A stretch of DNA of 64,000 bases from Desulfosporosinus hippei DSM 8344 (lineage in GTDB: Bacteria; Bacillota; Desulfitobacteriia; Desulfitobacteriales; Desulfitobacteriaceae), in assembly GCF_900100785.1 (NCBI RefSeq), contig NZ_FNCP01000022.1:21567-85566 (forward strand), read 5' to 3'. The notes under the pieces are model-generated. The model did no database searches. It had not been told where the DNA came from and saw nothing but the letters and a program-made list of their open reading frames with translations. A program made the translations under genes and the position numbers. This document shows, in pieces, positions 17,828-27,310 of this stretch. How positions within the stretch are numbered: position 1 is the first letter of the stretch; each line of letters begins with the position of its first letter.

Positions 17828-18318
17828 GATCGCATTCCCCCTTCATTTGCTTGATCCAAGGGGGATACTTGGTTATCAACAATTAAGATATCTTTTCCAT
17901 CGATCATAACATGCGGCTTCAGAATCGTTCCCCGCCCATGAAGCAGGTCAGAGAAAAGACCGTCGGAAACCTCGAATCCTACCATTTTTTCTATGGAATC
18001 ATCGAGAAAAACATCTTCAATTGTACCTCTTGCGTCTCCACCTTGAGTATAGACTTCATTACCTACCTTGTCAGACCACCGTGTCCCCTTAAGTTCTTCT
18101 ATAGTCTTTTCACTAACAGTAAGGGCGTCCTTGCCAACAGTCACAATAGCCTTCCGAGGAATACCTTTCGCAGAGTGGAAAAAGTGCCCACCTTCCAGGA
18201 GAACTCCGACTACCTCATCTCTATCATTGTCAAGAACCAGATCATGTACCCAACCTATAGAATTTCCACTCTTTAAATCCAAGACTGGTAGTCCGACAAT
18301 CTCACGAGAGCGTCTCAT
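17824..18318 (-). CDS. Double PRC-barrel domain protein
   Basis: A 164-residue soluble protein made of two PRC-barrel repeats. The first is REIVGLPVLDLKSGNSIGWVHDLVLDND and the second is VGNEVYTQGGDARGTIEDVFLDDS. PRC barrels occur in the photosynthetic reaction centre H subunit, in RimM and in YlmC/YmxH-type sporulation proteins of Firmicutes. This two-barrel form resembles the latter group. It lies upstream of and coupled to the zinc-ribbon gene, and downstream of mnmA with 75 bp between. Function is unknown. Confidence 0.82.
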   Translation of the reverse strand: MRRSREIVGLPVLDLKSGNSIGWVHDLVLDNDRDEVVGVLLEGGHFFHSAKGIPRKAIVTVGKDALTVSEKTIEELKGTRWSDKVGNEVYTQGGDARGTIEDVFLDDSIEKMVGFEVSDGLFSDLLHGRGTILKPHVMIDGKDILIVDNQVSPLDQANEGGMRS

Positions 18319-18393
18319 CCTTCTTCCACCTCGCTAAAAATAATTTCTATCTATACTCTGCCCTACTACATCAAACTTTATTCATACCCAAGT

Positions 18394-19530
18394 CTAACCA
18401 CGAACCACGGACTTGGAACCACGATCTCGGCCCCGAGGATCAGAAATAATCTTCCCCCCGCCAACCACCAAGTTTCCTTGATAAAAGACAACTGCCTGCC
18501 CCGGAGTCACTGCACGCTGAGGTTCATCAAACTGAACCATTACTCCATACCCTGATCCGATTTCTCCCGGAATAATTGTAGCCGGCGCACCAGATGAGTT
18601 ATAACGAATTTTAGCATGGACTTTTATCGGTTCGGTTAACTCAGGTATAGATATCCAATTAAGATCTTCGGCCCAAAGGGTATCTGTGAAGACATCCTTA
18701 TCTTCACCTAAGACCACCTCATTACGCTCAGGATTTAGTCCGACGACAAACATTGGCTTACCAAAGGTAACTCCTAGACCTTTTCTCTGTCCAACGGTGA
18801 AATGGATTATACCTTCGTGCCGACCCAGCTTTTTTCCTGCCAGATCTACAAAATCACCAGGCTTAATAGGAACTTCCGAGCGTTCCTTTAGAAAAGAAGC
18901 ATAATCATCGTCAGGGATAAAACAGATCTCTTGGCTTTCAGGTTTATCTCCCACACCAAGGCCACGTTCTCTAGCCATTTCCCTAATATGCTCCTTTTTG
19001 TAATCCGCTAGAGGGAATAAGGTATGTTTAAGCTGTTCTTGCGTCAACATGTACAGAGCATAGGTCTGATCCTTGCGTTGATCTGCGCTTCTACTTAAAA
19101 GAAATCGTTCACTGCTCGGATCCCTAAGCACCTGGGCATAATGACCGGTTGCGATGAACTCAGCTCCTAATCCACGAGCTTTTCGCAGCATCTCTCCAAA
19201 TTTAACATGCCTATTACAGGCCAAGCAAGGATTTGGGGTTTCTCCATACAAATAAGACTGGGTGAAATAATCTACCACAGTCTCCTTAAAATAAGAACGA
19301 AAGTTCATGACGTAATGGGGAATTCCAAGTATAAAAGCAACTCTTCTGGCATCATCGATAGCCGAGTTAGAGCAACAACCCCCTTCGACTTCCGGACCTG
19401 TTGGATCCCAGATCTGTAAAGTCACCCCAATCACGTCATAGCCTTCTTCTTTGAGCAAAGCGGCGGCCATGGAACTATCCACACCGCCACTCATACCCAC
19501 AACAACTTTAGGTTTTGTAGCCAGAGTCAT
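18394..19530 (-). CDS. mnmA: tRNA-specific 2-thiouridylase
   Basis: A 378-residue ATP-pyrophosphatase that puts sulfur on U34 of tRNA-Lys, -Glu and -Gln. The P-loop VVVGMSGGVDSSMAAALL is near the N-terminus; catalytic cysteines are in NPCLACNRHVKFGEML and in SQEICFIPDDDY; C-terminal barrels include HFTVGQRKGLGV and GQAVVFYQG. It ends the iscR-nifS-nifU-mnmA cluster, where the cysteine desulfurase provides its sulfur. The gene follows nifU by 7 bp. Confidence 0.96.
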   Translation of the reverse strand: MTLATKPKVVVGMSGGVDSSMAAALLKEEGYDVIGVTLQIWDPTGPEVEGGCCSNSAIDDARRVAFILGIPHYVMNFRSYFKETVVDYFTQSYLYGETPNPCLACNRHVKFGEMLRKARGLGAEFIATGHYAQVLRDPSSERFLLSRSADQRKDQTYALYMLTQEQLKHTLFPLADYKKEHIREMARERGLGVGDKPESQEICFIPDDDYASFLKERSEVPIKPGDFVDLAGKKLGRHEGIIHFTVGQRKGLGVTFGKPMFVVGLNPERNEVVLGEDKDVFTDTLWAEDLNWISIPELTEPIKVHAKIRYNSSGAPATIIPGEIGSGYGVMVQFDEPQRAVTPGQAVVFYQGNLVVGGGKIISDPRGRDRGSKSVVRG

Positions 19531-19537
19531 TCTTCAT

Positions 19538-19915
19538 CTATTCCTTTTTCTGATGATTATCGCGATAATTTTCGATGGCTTTATGCAGGGCATCCGCAGC
19601 TAAATTAGAGCAATGCATTTTCGACTCCGGAAGTCCTCCCAGAGCTTCTGCTACAGCCTTATTGGAGATTTCCATTGCTTCATCAATGGTTTTTCCCTTA
19701 ACCATTTCAGTCACCATGCTGCTGGTTGCAACTGCAGCTCCACAGCCAAAGGTTTTAAATTTTACGTCTTTAATAATGTCCCCTTCGATATCTAAATATA
19801 TACGCATAATGTCCCCGCACTTGGCGTTTCCTACTTCACCCACACCGTCTGCATTTTCTAACTCCCCTACATTCCTGGGATTTGTAAAATGATCCATTAC
19901 TTTTTCTGTATACAT
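19538..19915 (-). CDS. nifU: Fe-S cluster scaffold protein (NifU/IscU N-terminal type)
   Basis: A 125-residue U-type scaffold with the three cluster cysteines C33 (NAKCGDI), C58 (TFGCGAA) and C102 (SKMHCSNLAADAL). It accepts sulfur from the cysteine desulfurase encoded just upstream. Length is close to IscU, with no C-terminal Nfu domain. The ATG follows AAGGAGTGAGGAAG. No hscBA or ferredoxin genes follow, as is common for the compact Clostridia version of this operon. Confidence 0.94.
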   Translation of the reverse strand: MYTEKVMDHFTNPRNVGELENADGVGEVGNAKCGDIMRIYLDIEGDIIKDVKFKTFGCGAAVATSSMVTEMVKGKTIDEAMEISNKAVAEALGGLPESKMHCSNLAADALHKAIENYRDNHQKKE

Positions 19916-19932
19916 TTCTTCCTCACTCCTTA

Positions 19933-21117
19933 TTATACATGTTTTGAACGAACAACCTGATCATATAGGGGAGACATCATTCGCAACCGCTCCACAATCT
20001 TAGGCAATTGTTCAAGGACATTATCAATTTCTTCTTCAGTATTTTGACGCCCAAGGGAAAAACGCAGTGAACCATGGGCGATCTCGTGAATCAACCCCAT
20101 ACCAAGTAAAACATGGGAAGGATCAAGTGAACCTGAGGTACAGGCCGAACCACTCGAAGCCGCTATACCCAGCATATCCAGAGAGAGCAACAAGGACTCC
20201 CCTTCAACATAACGAATACTGACATTCACATTATTGGGTAACCGCTTTTCCCCTAAAGGTCCATTAACTTTTACAAATTCAATACGATCTAAGATACCAT
20301 TCATTAGTTTGTCACGGAGTTTTGTTTGCTTTTGAGCATCTTCAGCCATTCGTTGCCCTGCTAGCTCACAGGCTTTGCCAAACCCAATGATTCCCGGAGT
20401 ATTCTCAGTTCCCGAGCGGCGCTTGCGTTCTTGTCCGCCTCCATGAACCAATGGTACAATTCGTACTCCTTTGCGAACATAGAGGGCACCTACTCCTTTA
20501 GGGCCATAGATCTTATGACTCGATACAGTTAGCAAGTCTACATTCATCTCATCAACATTAACCGGAATCTTCCCCAGAGACTGAACCGCATCAACATGAA
20601 AAACGATTCCATGTTCCTTGGCCAACTTGCCGATTTCTGCAATAGGTTGAATCGATCCAACCTCGTTATTGGCATGCATGACAGTAATTAAAATTGTGTC
20701 CGGCCTGATAGCCTTCTGAACGGCGTCAACGGATATTACTCCCTCTTCGTCGACAGGTATAACTGTTAAATCAAATCCGTTTTTTTCTAAATGCTCACAA
20801 GTTTCCAGAACAGCGTGATGCTCAATACACGAAGTAATAATATGCTTACCCTTGGTGCGAAGCGCTTCAGCAGTTCCGAGAATCGCCAAATTATCTGCCT
20901 CAGTTCCTCCGCTGGTAAATGTAATCTCCTTAGGATTAGCTCCGATTAATTCGGCCACCTGAGTACGGGCTTGCTCTAAAGCTTGTTTGGCTTCCCTGCC
21001 AAAACCGTGGACGCTTGAGGGATTTCCGTACTTTTCCGTGTAATATGTCATCATAACTGAAGCCACTTCAGGGTCAACCGGGGTTGTTGCACTATGATCT
21101 AAATATACTCTCCGCAT
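19933..21117 (-). CDS. nifS: Cysteine desulfurase
   Basis: A 394-residue class V PLP aminotransferase-fold enzyme that releases sulfur from cysteine. MRRVYLDHSATTPVDPEV is the N-terminal signature, SSHKIYGPKGVGALYV has the PLP lysine and GIAASSGSACTSGSLDPSHVL carries the catalytic cysteine on a long IscS-type loop. The ATG at 21117 follows GGGAG; the in-frame GTG nine bases upstream is part of the ribosome site. It lies 39 bp behind the Rrf2 regulator. Confidence 0.96.
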   Translation of the reverse strand: MRRVYLDHSATTPVDPEVASVMMTYYTEKYGNPSSVHGFGREAKQALEQARTQVAELIGANPKEITFTSGGTEADNLAILGTAEALRTKGKHIITSCIEHHAVLETCEHLEKNGFDLTVIPVDEEGVISVDAVQKAIRPDTILITVMHANNEVGSIQPIAEIGKLAKEHGIVFHVDAVQSLGKIPVNVDEMNVDLLTVSSHKIYGPKGVGALYVRKGVRIVPLVHGGGQERKRRSGTENTPGIIGFGKACELAGQRMAEDAQKQTKLRDKLMNGILDRIEFVKVNGPLGEKRLPNNVNVSIRYVEGESLLLSLDMLGIAASSGSACTSGSLDPSHVLLGMGLIHEIAHGSLRFSLGRQNTEEEIDNVLEQLPKIVERLRMMSPLYDQVVRSKHV

Positions 21118-21156
21118 TGGGCTCACTCCCTTGTAATTAACTTTGATGCAAATAGT

Positions 21157-21609
21157 CTAAATGTAGTACATATATAAGCTTCGATCCGATTCAATCTTTT
21201 TGGCATCTTCCAGCATTGTTTCAAGTGTGATTGAATCAAGAACCTCCGCGATGGAATCCCTAACTTTCTCCCAAATTGTCCGAGTGACACAAAACTCAGC
21301 TTTGGAGCAAATTTCCGGATCCTCCTCTGACACGCAATCAGTTGGGGCAATTGGCCCTTCTAATACACGGATGATATCACCAATTTTGATCTTATCCGGT
21401 TCTTTTCCTAATAGGTAACCACCTTGAGCACCACGAACACTTTTAACCAGCCCAGCTTTACGTAAACCGGATACAAGCTGCTCTAAATAATGTTCTGATA
21501 TACTCTGCCTCTCTGCAATGCTTTTCAAAGAAATCGGACCTTCACCCATATGTTGAGCTAAATCAAACATGGCTTTTACGCCATATCGACCTTTGGTCGA
21601 GAGTTTCAA
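21157..21609 (-). CDS. iscR: Rrf2 family regulator, IscR-like
   Basis: A 150-residue winged-helix repressor: MKLSTKGRYGVKAMFDLA, SISEHYLEQLVSGLRKAGLVKSVRGAQGGY. Three cysteines at 92, 101 and 107 (C-x8-C-x5-C) suggest [2Fe-2S] binding as in IscR (C-x5-C-x5-C), though the first spacing is longer; Bacillus CymR lacks this set. As first gene of the Fe-S cluster operon it probably represses its own promoter when clusters are plentiful. CymR-like sensing of the cysteine pathway remains possible. Confidence 0.88.
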   Translation of the reverse strand: MKLSTKGRYGVKAMFDLAQHMGEGPISLKSIAERQSISEHYLEQLVSGLRKAGLVKSVRGAQGGYLLGKEPDKIKIGDIIRVLEGPIAPTDCVSEEDPEICSKAEFCVTRTIWEKVRDSIAEVLDSITLETMLEDAKKIESDRSLYMYYI

Positions 21610-21671
21610 ACACCCTCACCTCTTTTCCGCGATCTGAACCTTTATTCTTTTTATATTCTTTATTTGTTTAT

Positions 21672-21700
21672 ATCTTATTAAAATACTCGGGATTTGTCAA
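21672..21700 (-). promoter_or_regulatory. iscR: Promoter of the iscR operon
   Basis: On the minus strand TTGACA (21695-21700) and TAAGAT (21672-21677) are 17 bp apart. The spacer reads AATCCCGAGTATTTTAA and has a weak dyad (AAAT..ATTT) that could be part of an Rrf2-type operator. Confidence 0.7.
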
Positions 21701-21828
21701 GTCTGATGTTCACTATGCTTCAGAAGTTATTCACTTAGTATATTAGCCTAAAAAGGAGCTCTTTACTGTGATCTGAGTAACAATTTTCAACGCAAATCCT
21801 CTTACAATAAGCATTTGTCTGATCCACA

Positions 21829-21837
21829 TGATATAAT
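21829..21837 (+). promoter_or_regulatory. rarA: Extended -10 promoter of rarA
   Basis: TGATATAAT at 21829-21837 is a textbook extended -10; no -35 hexamer is well placed. It lies about 48 bp before the rarA start. Confidence 0.55.
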
Positions 21838-21884
21838 TCTTCAAAAGCCTCGGGACGATTAGAGTATTGAAAGGAACAGCAATC

Positions 21885-23183
21885 ATGGATCTTTTTTCAG
21901 CCACATTTAATCAACATCAAGTCGCTCCCCTTGCAGAGCGAATGCGTCCCCGAACACTTGACGAATATATTGGTCAAACTCAAATATTAGGATCCGGAAA
22001 ACTCCTGCGTCGAGCTATTGAGGCAGACCGGGTTTCATCCTTAATCCTTTATGGACCACCGGGAACAGGAAAAACTTCTTTAGCACAAGTGATTGCTGCT
22101 AAAGCAACCTCTCGTTTTGTTCGTATCAATGCGGTTACTTCCGGTGTTAAAGACATCCGCGAAATTATTACCCAGGCGGGAGAGGAACTACACCTTTACG
22201 GAAAACGAACTTTAGTATTCTGTGATGAAGTTCATCGCTTCAATAAAGGCCAGCAAGATGCTCTCTTGCCTGCCGTCGAAAACGGAACCATAACCTTCAT
22301 AGGAGCAACAACAGAAAACCCATTCTTTGAACTAAACTCCGCACTCCTCAGCCGCTCCACGCTTTTTAAACTTGAACTACTTGAACCTTCAGAAATTCTC
22401 CTTGGACTGGAGCAGGCCTTAAAGGATACAGAGCGAGGGTTAGGCCAATATCAGGTGGAAATATCCTCTGACGCCTGGGAGCATTGGCTCAATTTTGCCA
22501 ATGGAGATTTACGTCGCGCTCTTAATGCCTTAGAATTGGCGGTTCTGACAACTCCACCGGAAAACGGAATCCGACGAATTAATCTGGAAATCGCTGAAGA
22601 ATCCATTCAACAACGGGCTATACGATTTGATAAATCAGGAGATAATCATTATGACATCATTTCCGCATTTATTAAAAGTATGCGGGGTTCAGATCCCGAT
22701 GCGGCACTCTATTGGTTAGCAGTTTTATTAGAAGCAGGTGAAGATCCACGGTTTATCATTCGCCGAATTATAGTCCACGCCTCAGAAGACGTTGGTCTTG
22801 CTGATCCAATGGTCATGCTACAAGCACATGCCGCTGCCAATGCACTTGAGTGGTTAGGTTTACCTGAAGCAAGAATTCCTATAGCTCAGGCAGTTCTGGC
22901 GATCACAACAGCTCCGAAAAGCAATAGTGTTGTCACAAGCATCGATAAGGCCATGAATTATGTAAAAAAACACCCTACCGGAGAAGTACCCGCCCAGCTT
23001 AAAGATGCTCACTACCCTGGTGCAGACAAACTAGGAAACGGAAAAGGATATCTTTATCCCCATGCCTACCCTAATCACTGGGTTGACCAAACTTACCTGC
23101 CCTCATCCGTACAAGGAGAAACCTTTTACATTCCCTCAGAAATAGGAAAAGATCGTTTTCTAAATCCCAAAGCATCAAAATAA
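21885..23183 (+). CDS. rarA: Replication-associated recombination ATPase RarA (MgsA)
   Basis: A 432-residue AAA+ clamp-loader-like ATPase acting at stalled forks. PLAERMRPRTLDEYIGQTQILG is followed by Walker A YGPPGTGKTSLAQ, Walker B FCDEVHRFNKGQQDALLP and sensor GATTENPFFELNSALLSR. The C-terminal oligomerisation domain includes GSDPDAALYWLAVLLEAGEDPRFI and KHPTGEVPAQLKDAHYPGADKLGNGKGYLYPH. The ATG at 21885 follows AAAGGAA. It stands alone on the plus strand, divergent from iscR. Confidence 0.96.
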   Translation: MDLFSATFNQHQVAPLAERMRPRTLDEYIGQTQILGSGKLLRRAIEADRVSSLILYGPPGTGKTSLAQVIAAKATSRFVRINAVTSGVKDIREIITQAGEELHLYGKRTLVFCDEVHRFNKGQQDALLPAVENGTITFIGATTENPFFELNSALLSRSTLFKLELLEPSEILLGLEQALKDTERGLGQYQVEISSDAWEHWLNFANGDLRRALNALELAVLTTPPENGIRRINLEIAEESIQQRAIRFDKSGDNHYDIISAFIKSMRGSDPDAALYWLAVLLEAGEDPRFIIRRIIVHASEDVGLADPMVMLQAHAAANALEWLGLPEARIPIAQAVLAITTAPKSNSVVTSIDKAMNYVKKHPTGEVPAQLKDAHYPGADKLGNGKGYLYPHAYPNHWVDQTYLPSSVQGETFYIPSEIGKDRFLNPKASK

Positions 23184-23300
23184 ATAAGAAAAACGCGTCA
23201 GCTTAGTTGTCCTTACGCTTCAGATGAAGACACTATCTTCTCACCCATTAGCCTAGTTACTGTCTATAACCTTCGTTCGTTTATACTTTTTGATAGTAAA

Positions 23301-23342
23301 ATAAAAGCGATGCCCAACTTATATTGGGCGTCGCTTTTATTC
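23301..23342. terminator. Bidirectional terminator between rarA and trxA
   Basis: Arms 23301-23318 and 23325-23342 (AATAAAAGCGATGCCCAA with TTGGGCGTCGCTTTTATT, one G-T pair) around CTTATA, with T-rich outer stems on both strands. Confidence 0.85.
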
Positions 23343-23414
23343 CTATCGACATTGTTCACTTGAGTAGTTGATTGAGGCTAATCCTTCTCTAATTAAAGAC
23401 GGGATTATGCGAAA

Positions 23415-23744
23415 TTAGATATGGGAATCGAGCATTTTTACTAAATCTGCCTTCCCACGGAAGCCAGTGATTTTATCAACCATTTTGCCACCCTTGAAAA
23501 TTGCCAAGGTTGGTATGCTCATAACTCCATATTGACTGGAAATAGGACCATTCTCGTCGACATTAACTTTACCGATGACAATTTTACCGAGATATTCATC
23601 GCCAAGTTCATCGATAACAGGAGCAACCATACGACATGGACTACACCAAGGAGCCCAAAAATCTACCAACACTACTTGCTCAGACTTTAAAACATCTGAT
23701 TCGAAATTTGCTGTATTAAACGTTTTAACATTCACACCTGCCAT
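23415..23744 (-). CDS. trxA: Thioredoxin with WCSPC active site
   Basis: A 109-residue thioredoxin: VLVDFWAPWCSPCRMVAPVIDEL (C34 and C37), GKVNVDENGPISSQYGVMSIPTL (cis-proline) and KITGFRGKADLV. The dipeptide between the cysteines is Ser-Pro instead of the usual Gly-Pro, which can shift redox potential modestly. AGGAGG is 6 nt upstream. It lies 27 bp behind the CsoR-family gene and has no promoter of its own in view, so it is probably expressed from the CsoR-controlled promoter. Confidence 0.94.
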   Translation of the reverse strand: MAGVNVKTFNTANFESDVLKSEQVVLVDFWAPWCSPCRMVAPVIDELGDEYLGKIVIGKVNVDENGPISSQYGVMSIPTLAIFKGGKMVDKITGFRGKADLVKMLDSHI

Positions 23745-23771
23745 TTGTAATTCCTCCTAATCAGTTATGAT

Positions 23772-24053
23772 TTATTTGATAAATTTAGCGAGCACCCCAA
23801 TAAGCTCCTCAATTGCAGCTTCTTGATTATTGTTTTCCACGGCATTGCGCATACATCCCCGTGAATGGTGTTCAAAGACAATCGTGCCGACTCTATTCAA
23901 GGCAGCGCGAACTGCAGCAACCTGAATCAAGACATCTACACAATACTTGTCACTCTCGACCATACGTTGAATCCCTTTTACTTGGCCTTCAATTTTTTTA
24001 AGCCTACGTACAATATCATCTTTGGATTCTGAATAGGGGGTTGAATTCGTCAT
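23772..24053 (-). CDS. csoR: CsoR family metal-sensing repressor
   Basis: A 93-residue four-helix DUF156 repressor. The Cu(I) ligand set C38 (KYCVDVL), H63 and C67 (EHHSRGC) is complete, matching CsoR rather than the persulfide sensor CstR, which lacks the His, or RcnR. The ATG at 24053 is chosen because GGAGG lies 9 nt upstream; an ATG directly after GGAGG is too close. A frame open to 24170 is rejected because it runs across the promoter and operator. It forms an operon with trxA; no copper ATPase or chaperone is nearby. Confidence 0.88.
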   Translation of the reverse strand: MTNSTPYSESKDDIVRRLKKIEGQVKGIQRMVESDKYCVDVLIQVAAVRAALNRVGTIVFEHHSRGCMRNAVENNNQEAAIEELIGVLAKFIK

Positions 24054-24068
24054 GCTATGCATCCTCCG

Positions 24069-24085
24069 ATACCCTAAGGGGGTAG
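24069..24085 (-). promoter_or_regulatory. CsoR-type operator
   Basis: ATACCCTAAGGGGGTAG is the GC-rich TACCC/GGGTA dyad typical of CsoR sites. It is immediately downstream of the -10 and upstream of the csoR ribosome site, as expected for autorepression. Confidence 0.7.
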
Positions 24086-24096
24086 CTACAATTAAT

Positions 24097-24125
24097 ATTA
24101 TAGCCAATGCTTCCTTCCGTGTCAA
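24097..24125 (-). promoter_or_regulatory. Consensus promoter of csoR-trxA
   Basis: On the minus strand a perfect TTGACA (24120-24125), 17 bp and perfect TATAAT (24097-24102). Such a strong promoter fits a gene held down by a repressor. Confidence 0.85.
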
Positions 24126-24227
24126 CTCTTCCTTGACCATAAACGTCAATAACTTCAGAACATTCTTCATATCGCTGCAAAGAGTTATATTGCAATAAAA
24201 CGCGCTATTTCCTACACCTGTTCTGGA

Positions 24228-26018
24228 CTATTTTTTGTCAGCAACCGGCTCCTCAATATTCGTTCGAATATGCAATTCTTTAATTTGCTTATCCGCAACC
24301 GGCGAAGGAGCATGGGCCATCAAATCAGAGGCACTTTGAGTTTTCGGGAAGGCAATCACGTCTCGAATATTATCTTTTCCAGTTAGGAGCATAATCATTC
24401 GATCTAGGCCGAAGGCAATTCCTCCATGAGGAGGGGTGCCATATTCAAATGCTTCCATGAGAAATCCGAATTGAGCCACTGCTTCCTCCTCAGAAAATCC
24501 AAGCAACTTAAATAACTGTTCTTGAACTTCACGACGATGAATCCGAATACTTCCGCCTCCCAGCTCAGTTCCATTAAGAACCATATCATAGGCCTTTGCT
24601 CGAACCTTTAGAGGCTCGCTCTCAAGAAGCTGTAAGTCTTCATCCATTGGTGCAGTAAATGGATGATGAATCGCAATATGGCGTTTCTGTTCATCATCAT
24701 ATTCTAAGAGTGGGAATTCCGTGACCCATAAGAATTGAAGCACCCCTTCTTCAATTAACCCTAAGCGTTTTGCTAATTCCAAGCGCAAATGTCCTAAAGC
24801 ATCCGAAACCACGGCATAGGTATCTGCAACAAAGAACAATATATCCCCAGTCTCGGCACGGGTAAGATCAATTAGGGCGGCCATCTCTTCCTCAGTAAAG
24901 AACTTGGCAATGGGGGACTTAATTCCTTCCTCAGCCATGACGATCCAGGCCAAGCCCTTAGCTCTATAGGTACTCACAAATTTAGCTAAATCATCAATTT
25001 CTCGACGAGGCATCCCGGCACACCCTTTTGCACAGATACATTTGACACTCCCGCCGCCGGCAACAACATTAGCGAATACTTTAAATCCTGATTTTCCAAC
25101 CAGATCCCCCACATCAATTAATTCCATCCCAAACCGAGTATCCGGTTTATCCGACCCGTAACGATCCATAGCCTCTTTATACGTTAAACGGGGGAAAGGT
25201 ATAGAAACCTCTTTTCCCACAGCCTCAGCAAAAATTTTAACCATTAATTTTTCCATCATGGGAAGTATATCTTCCACTTCAACGAAGGACATTTCGACAT
25301 CCAGTTGAGTAAATTCAGGCTGCCGGTCAGCCCTTAGATCCTCGTCTCGGAAACAACGAGCAATTTGAAAATACTTCTCCATACCACCTACCATAAGGAG
25401 TTGCTTATATAATTGCGGGGACTGTGGTAAAGCATAAAACTCCCCCGGGTGTACGCGGCTTGGAACCAGATAATCTCGTGCCCCTTCAGGGGTAGATTTG
25501 TTGAGCATCGGAGTCTCGATTTCATAAAAATCTTGACTGTCAAAGAAATTACGCATAATTTGAGTAACTCTATGTCTAATTTTAAACACTGACTGCATCT
25601 CCGGGCGACGCAAATCTAAATAGCGATATTTTAATCTCACGGTTTCATCAACATCCACTTGATCCACCAGATAGTAGGGTGGAGTTTTAGCTCCGTTGAG
25701 AACTTCTAACGAATAAGCAACGATCTCAATTTTTCCGGTGACAAGGTTAGGATTAATCATACCCTCAGGACGAGCGATTACTTGTCCTTGAATAGAGACT
25801 ACGAACTCTGAACGTAAGCTTTCTGCTACTGTAAATCCAGCACCCATTCTCTCAGGGTCAAAAACCACTTGGACAATACCGGAGCGATCTCTCAAATCAA
25901 CAAAGATTAAGCCCCCATGGTCACGACGGCGCTGAACCCATCCTAACAAACGAACGGTTTCTCCCACTTTTTCTAATCCTAATTCACCATTTTGTATACG
26001 TTCTGAAAATACTGTCAT
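24228..26018 (-). CDS. aspS: Aspartate-tRNA ligase, predicted non-discriminating
   Basis: A 596-residue class II bacterial-type AspRS: OB anticodon domain (1-105), motif 2 [20 protein letters not shown], the GAD insertion (about 290-410) and motif 3 [10 protein letters not shown]. The loop [15 protein letters not shown] has His at position 34; the equivalent His (H31 in Pseudomonas AspRS) is associated with charging both tRNA-Asp and tRNA-Asn, while discriminating enzymes have Leu. The ATG at 26018 follows GAGAGGTG and lies 1 bp after the hisS stop, so the two are coupled under the T-box. Confidence 0.95.
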   Translation of the reverse strand: MTVFSERIQNGELGLEKVGETVRLLGWVQRRRDHGGLIFVDLRDRSGIVQVVFDPERMGAGFTVAESLRSEFVVSIQGQVIARPEGMINPNLVTGKIEIVAYSLEVLNGAKTPPYYLVDQVDVDETVRLKYRYLDLRRPEMQSVFKIRHRVTQIMRNFFDSQDFYEIETPMLNKSTPEGARDYLVPSRVHPGEFYALPQSPQLYKQLLMVGGMEKYFQIARCFRDEDLRADRQPEFTQLDVEMSFVEVEDILPMMEKLMVKIFAEAVGKEVSIPFPRLTYKEAMDRYGSDKPDTRFGMELIDVGDLVGKSGFKVFANVVAGGGSVKCICAKGCAGMPRREIDDLAKFVSTYRAKGLAWIVMAEEGIKSPIAKFFTEEEMAALIDLTRAETGDILFFVADTYAVVSDALGHLRLELAKRLGLIEEGVLQFLWVTEFPLLEYDDEQKRHIAIHHPFTAPMDEDLQLLESEPLKVRAKAYDMVLNGTELGGGSIRIHRREVQEQLFKLLGFSEEEAVAQFGFLMEAFEYGTPPHGGIAFGLDRMIMLLTGKDNIRDVIAFPKTQSASDLMAHAPSPVADKQIKELHIRTNIEEPVADKK

Positions 26019-26019
26019 G

Positions 26020-27291
26020 TCAAACACCTCTCTGATACTTCATAAATATTTCTTCGACTGCATCATTTAACGGAACTTCCATCTGCTCTCCTGATGTTAA
26101 GTCTCGTATAACGAGCACATTTCGATCCAGCTCTTCTTCTCCCAGGATAAAGGCTAAGGAGGCTCCTTGGCGATTAGCTGATTTTAGTTGGTTTTTTAAA
26201 CTACGTCCCAGCAAATCCATTCCAACAGGCATGCCTTTGCTCCGCAGGGCAGTCACCAGGGCAAACCCCTCAATCTGGGCTTTCTCACCAAGTGCGATCA
26301 GCATAGCAAATTGCTTCGGTTTTTCTTCGGGCAGCTTATTTTGAACCTGAAGGGCCGCTAAAACCCTTTCAATGCCCATGGCAAATCCAATACCGGGAGT
26401 AGCAGGTCCGCCAATTTCTTCAACCAGCTTATCGTACCTGCCTCCCCCACAAATTGCACTCTGAGCTCCGATTTCTTCAACCATAACTTCAAAGGCAGTT
26501 TTTGTATAATAATCCAAGCCTCTTACCAAACGAGGATTAACTCGATACACTACTCCAGCCCTGCCTAAAATGGCTAGAACCTTCTCAAAGTGAGTACTAC
26601 AATCCTCACAAAGAGTATCCCTGGTTGTCGGTGCACCTACAGTCACCTCTTGGCAGGAAGGGTTCTTACAGTCTAAGATACGCAAAGGGTTACGATCAAA
26701 ACGCTCCTGACAATCATTACACAAATCTTTCTTACGAGAGATCAGAAACTCCTGAAGCTGCTCCCGATGCCTGGCCCGACAAACCGGACATCCCACAGAA
26801 TTCACATGAACTTCTAAGCCGCTTAGTCCAAGGCGTTTATACAAATTCCAAACTAAACTGATTACTTCTGCATCCACAATCGGTTGGTCAGCACCCAATA
26901 CCTCTACTCCAAATTGATGGAACTGGCGAAAACGTCCGCTTTGAGGCCGCTCATAGCGAAACATAGGACCAATGTAGTACAATTTTACAGGTTGAGGTTG
27001 GCCATAGAGCTTGTCCTCTACATAAGCACGGCAAACTGATGCCGTCAGCTCCGGACGCAGGGTCATAGATCGATCCCCTTTGTCCTGGAAGGTATACATC
27101 TCTTTCTTTACAATGTCAGTAGTCTGACCGACCCCTCTTTGAAAGAGTTCCGTTGCTTCGAACATTGGTGTCCGGATTTCTTCATACCCATATTCTCGGC
27201 AAACTGAGCGAATGGTCTCTTCAAGATATTGCCATTGTTCAATTATCCCCGGCAATAAATCTTGAGTCCCTTTGGGACGCTGAATTGCCAT
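26020..27291 (-). CDS. hisS: Histidine-tRNA ligase
   Basis: A 423-residue class II synthetase: [15 protein letters not shown] start, motif 2 [20 protein letters not shown], HisA signature [15 protein letters not shown] and a C-terminal anticodon domain. It also has a four-cysteine insertion ([15 protein letters not shown] ... [23 protein letters not shown]). The ATG at 27291 is set by AAGGGGG nine bases upstream; the frame stays open to 27402, but that part is T-box leader. It is the first gene of hisS-aspS. Confidence 0.96.
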   Translation of the reverse strand: MAIQRPKGTQDLLPGIIEQWQYLEETIRSVCREYGYEEIRTPMFEATELFQRGVGQTTDIVKKEMYTFQDKGDRSMTLRPELTASVCRAYVEDKLYGQPQPVKLYYIGPMFRYERPQSGRFRQFHQFGVEVLGADQPIVDAEVISLVWNLYKRLGLSGLEVHVNSVGCPVCRARHREQLQEFLISRKKDLCNDCQERFDRNPLRILDCKNPSCQEVTVGAPTTRDTLCEDCSTHFEKVLAILGRAGVVYRVNPRLVRGLDYYTKTAFEVMVEEIGAQSAICGGGRYDKLVEEIGGPATPGIGFAMGIERVLAALQVQNKLPEEKPKQFAMLIALGEKAQIEGFALVTALRSKGMPVGMDLLGRSLKNQLKSANRQGASLAFILGEEELDRNVLVIRDLTSGEQMEVPLNDAVEEIFMKYQRGV

Positions 27292-27310
27292 TACATATTC
27301 CCCCTTAAGT

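Noticed and set aside
24054..24170. Extended N-terminus of CsoR
   Set aside because: The extension would cross the consensus promoter and operator and has no family match.
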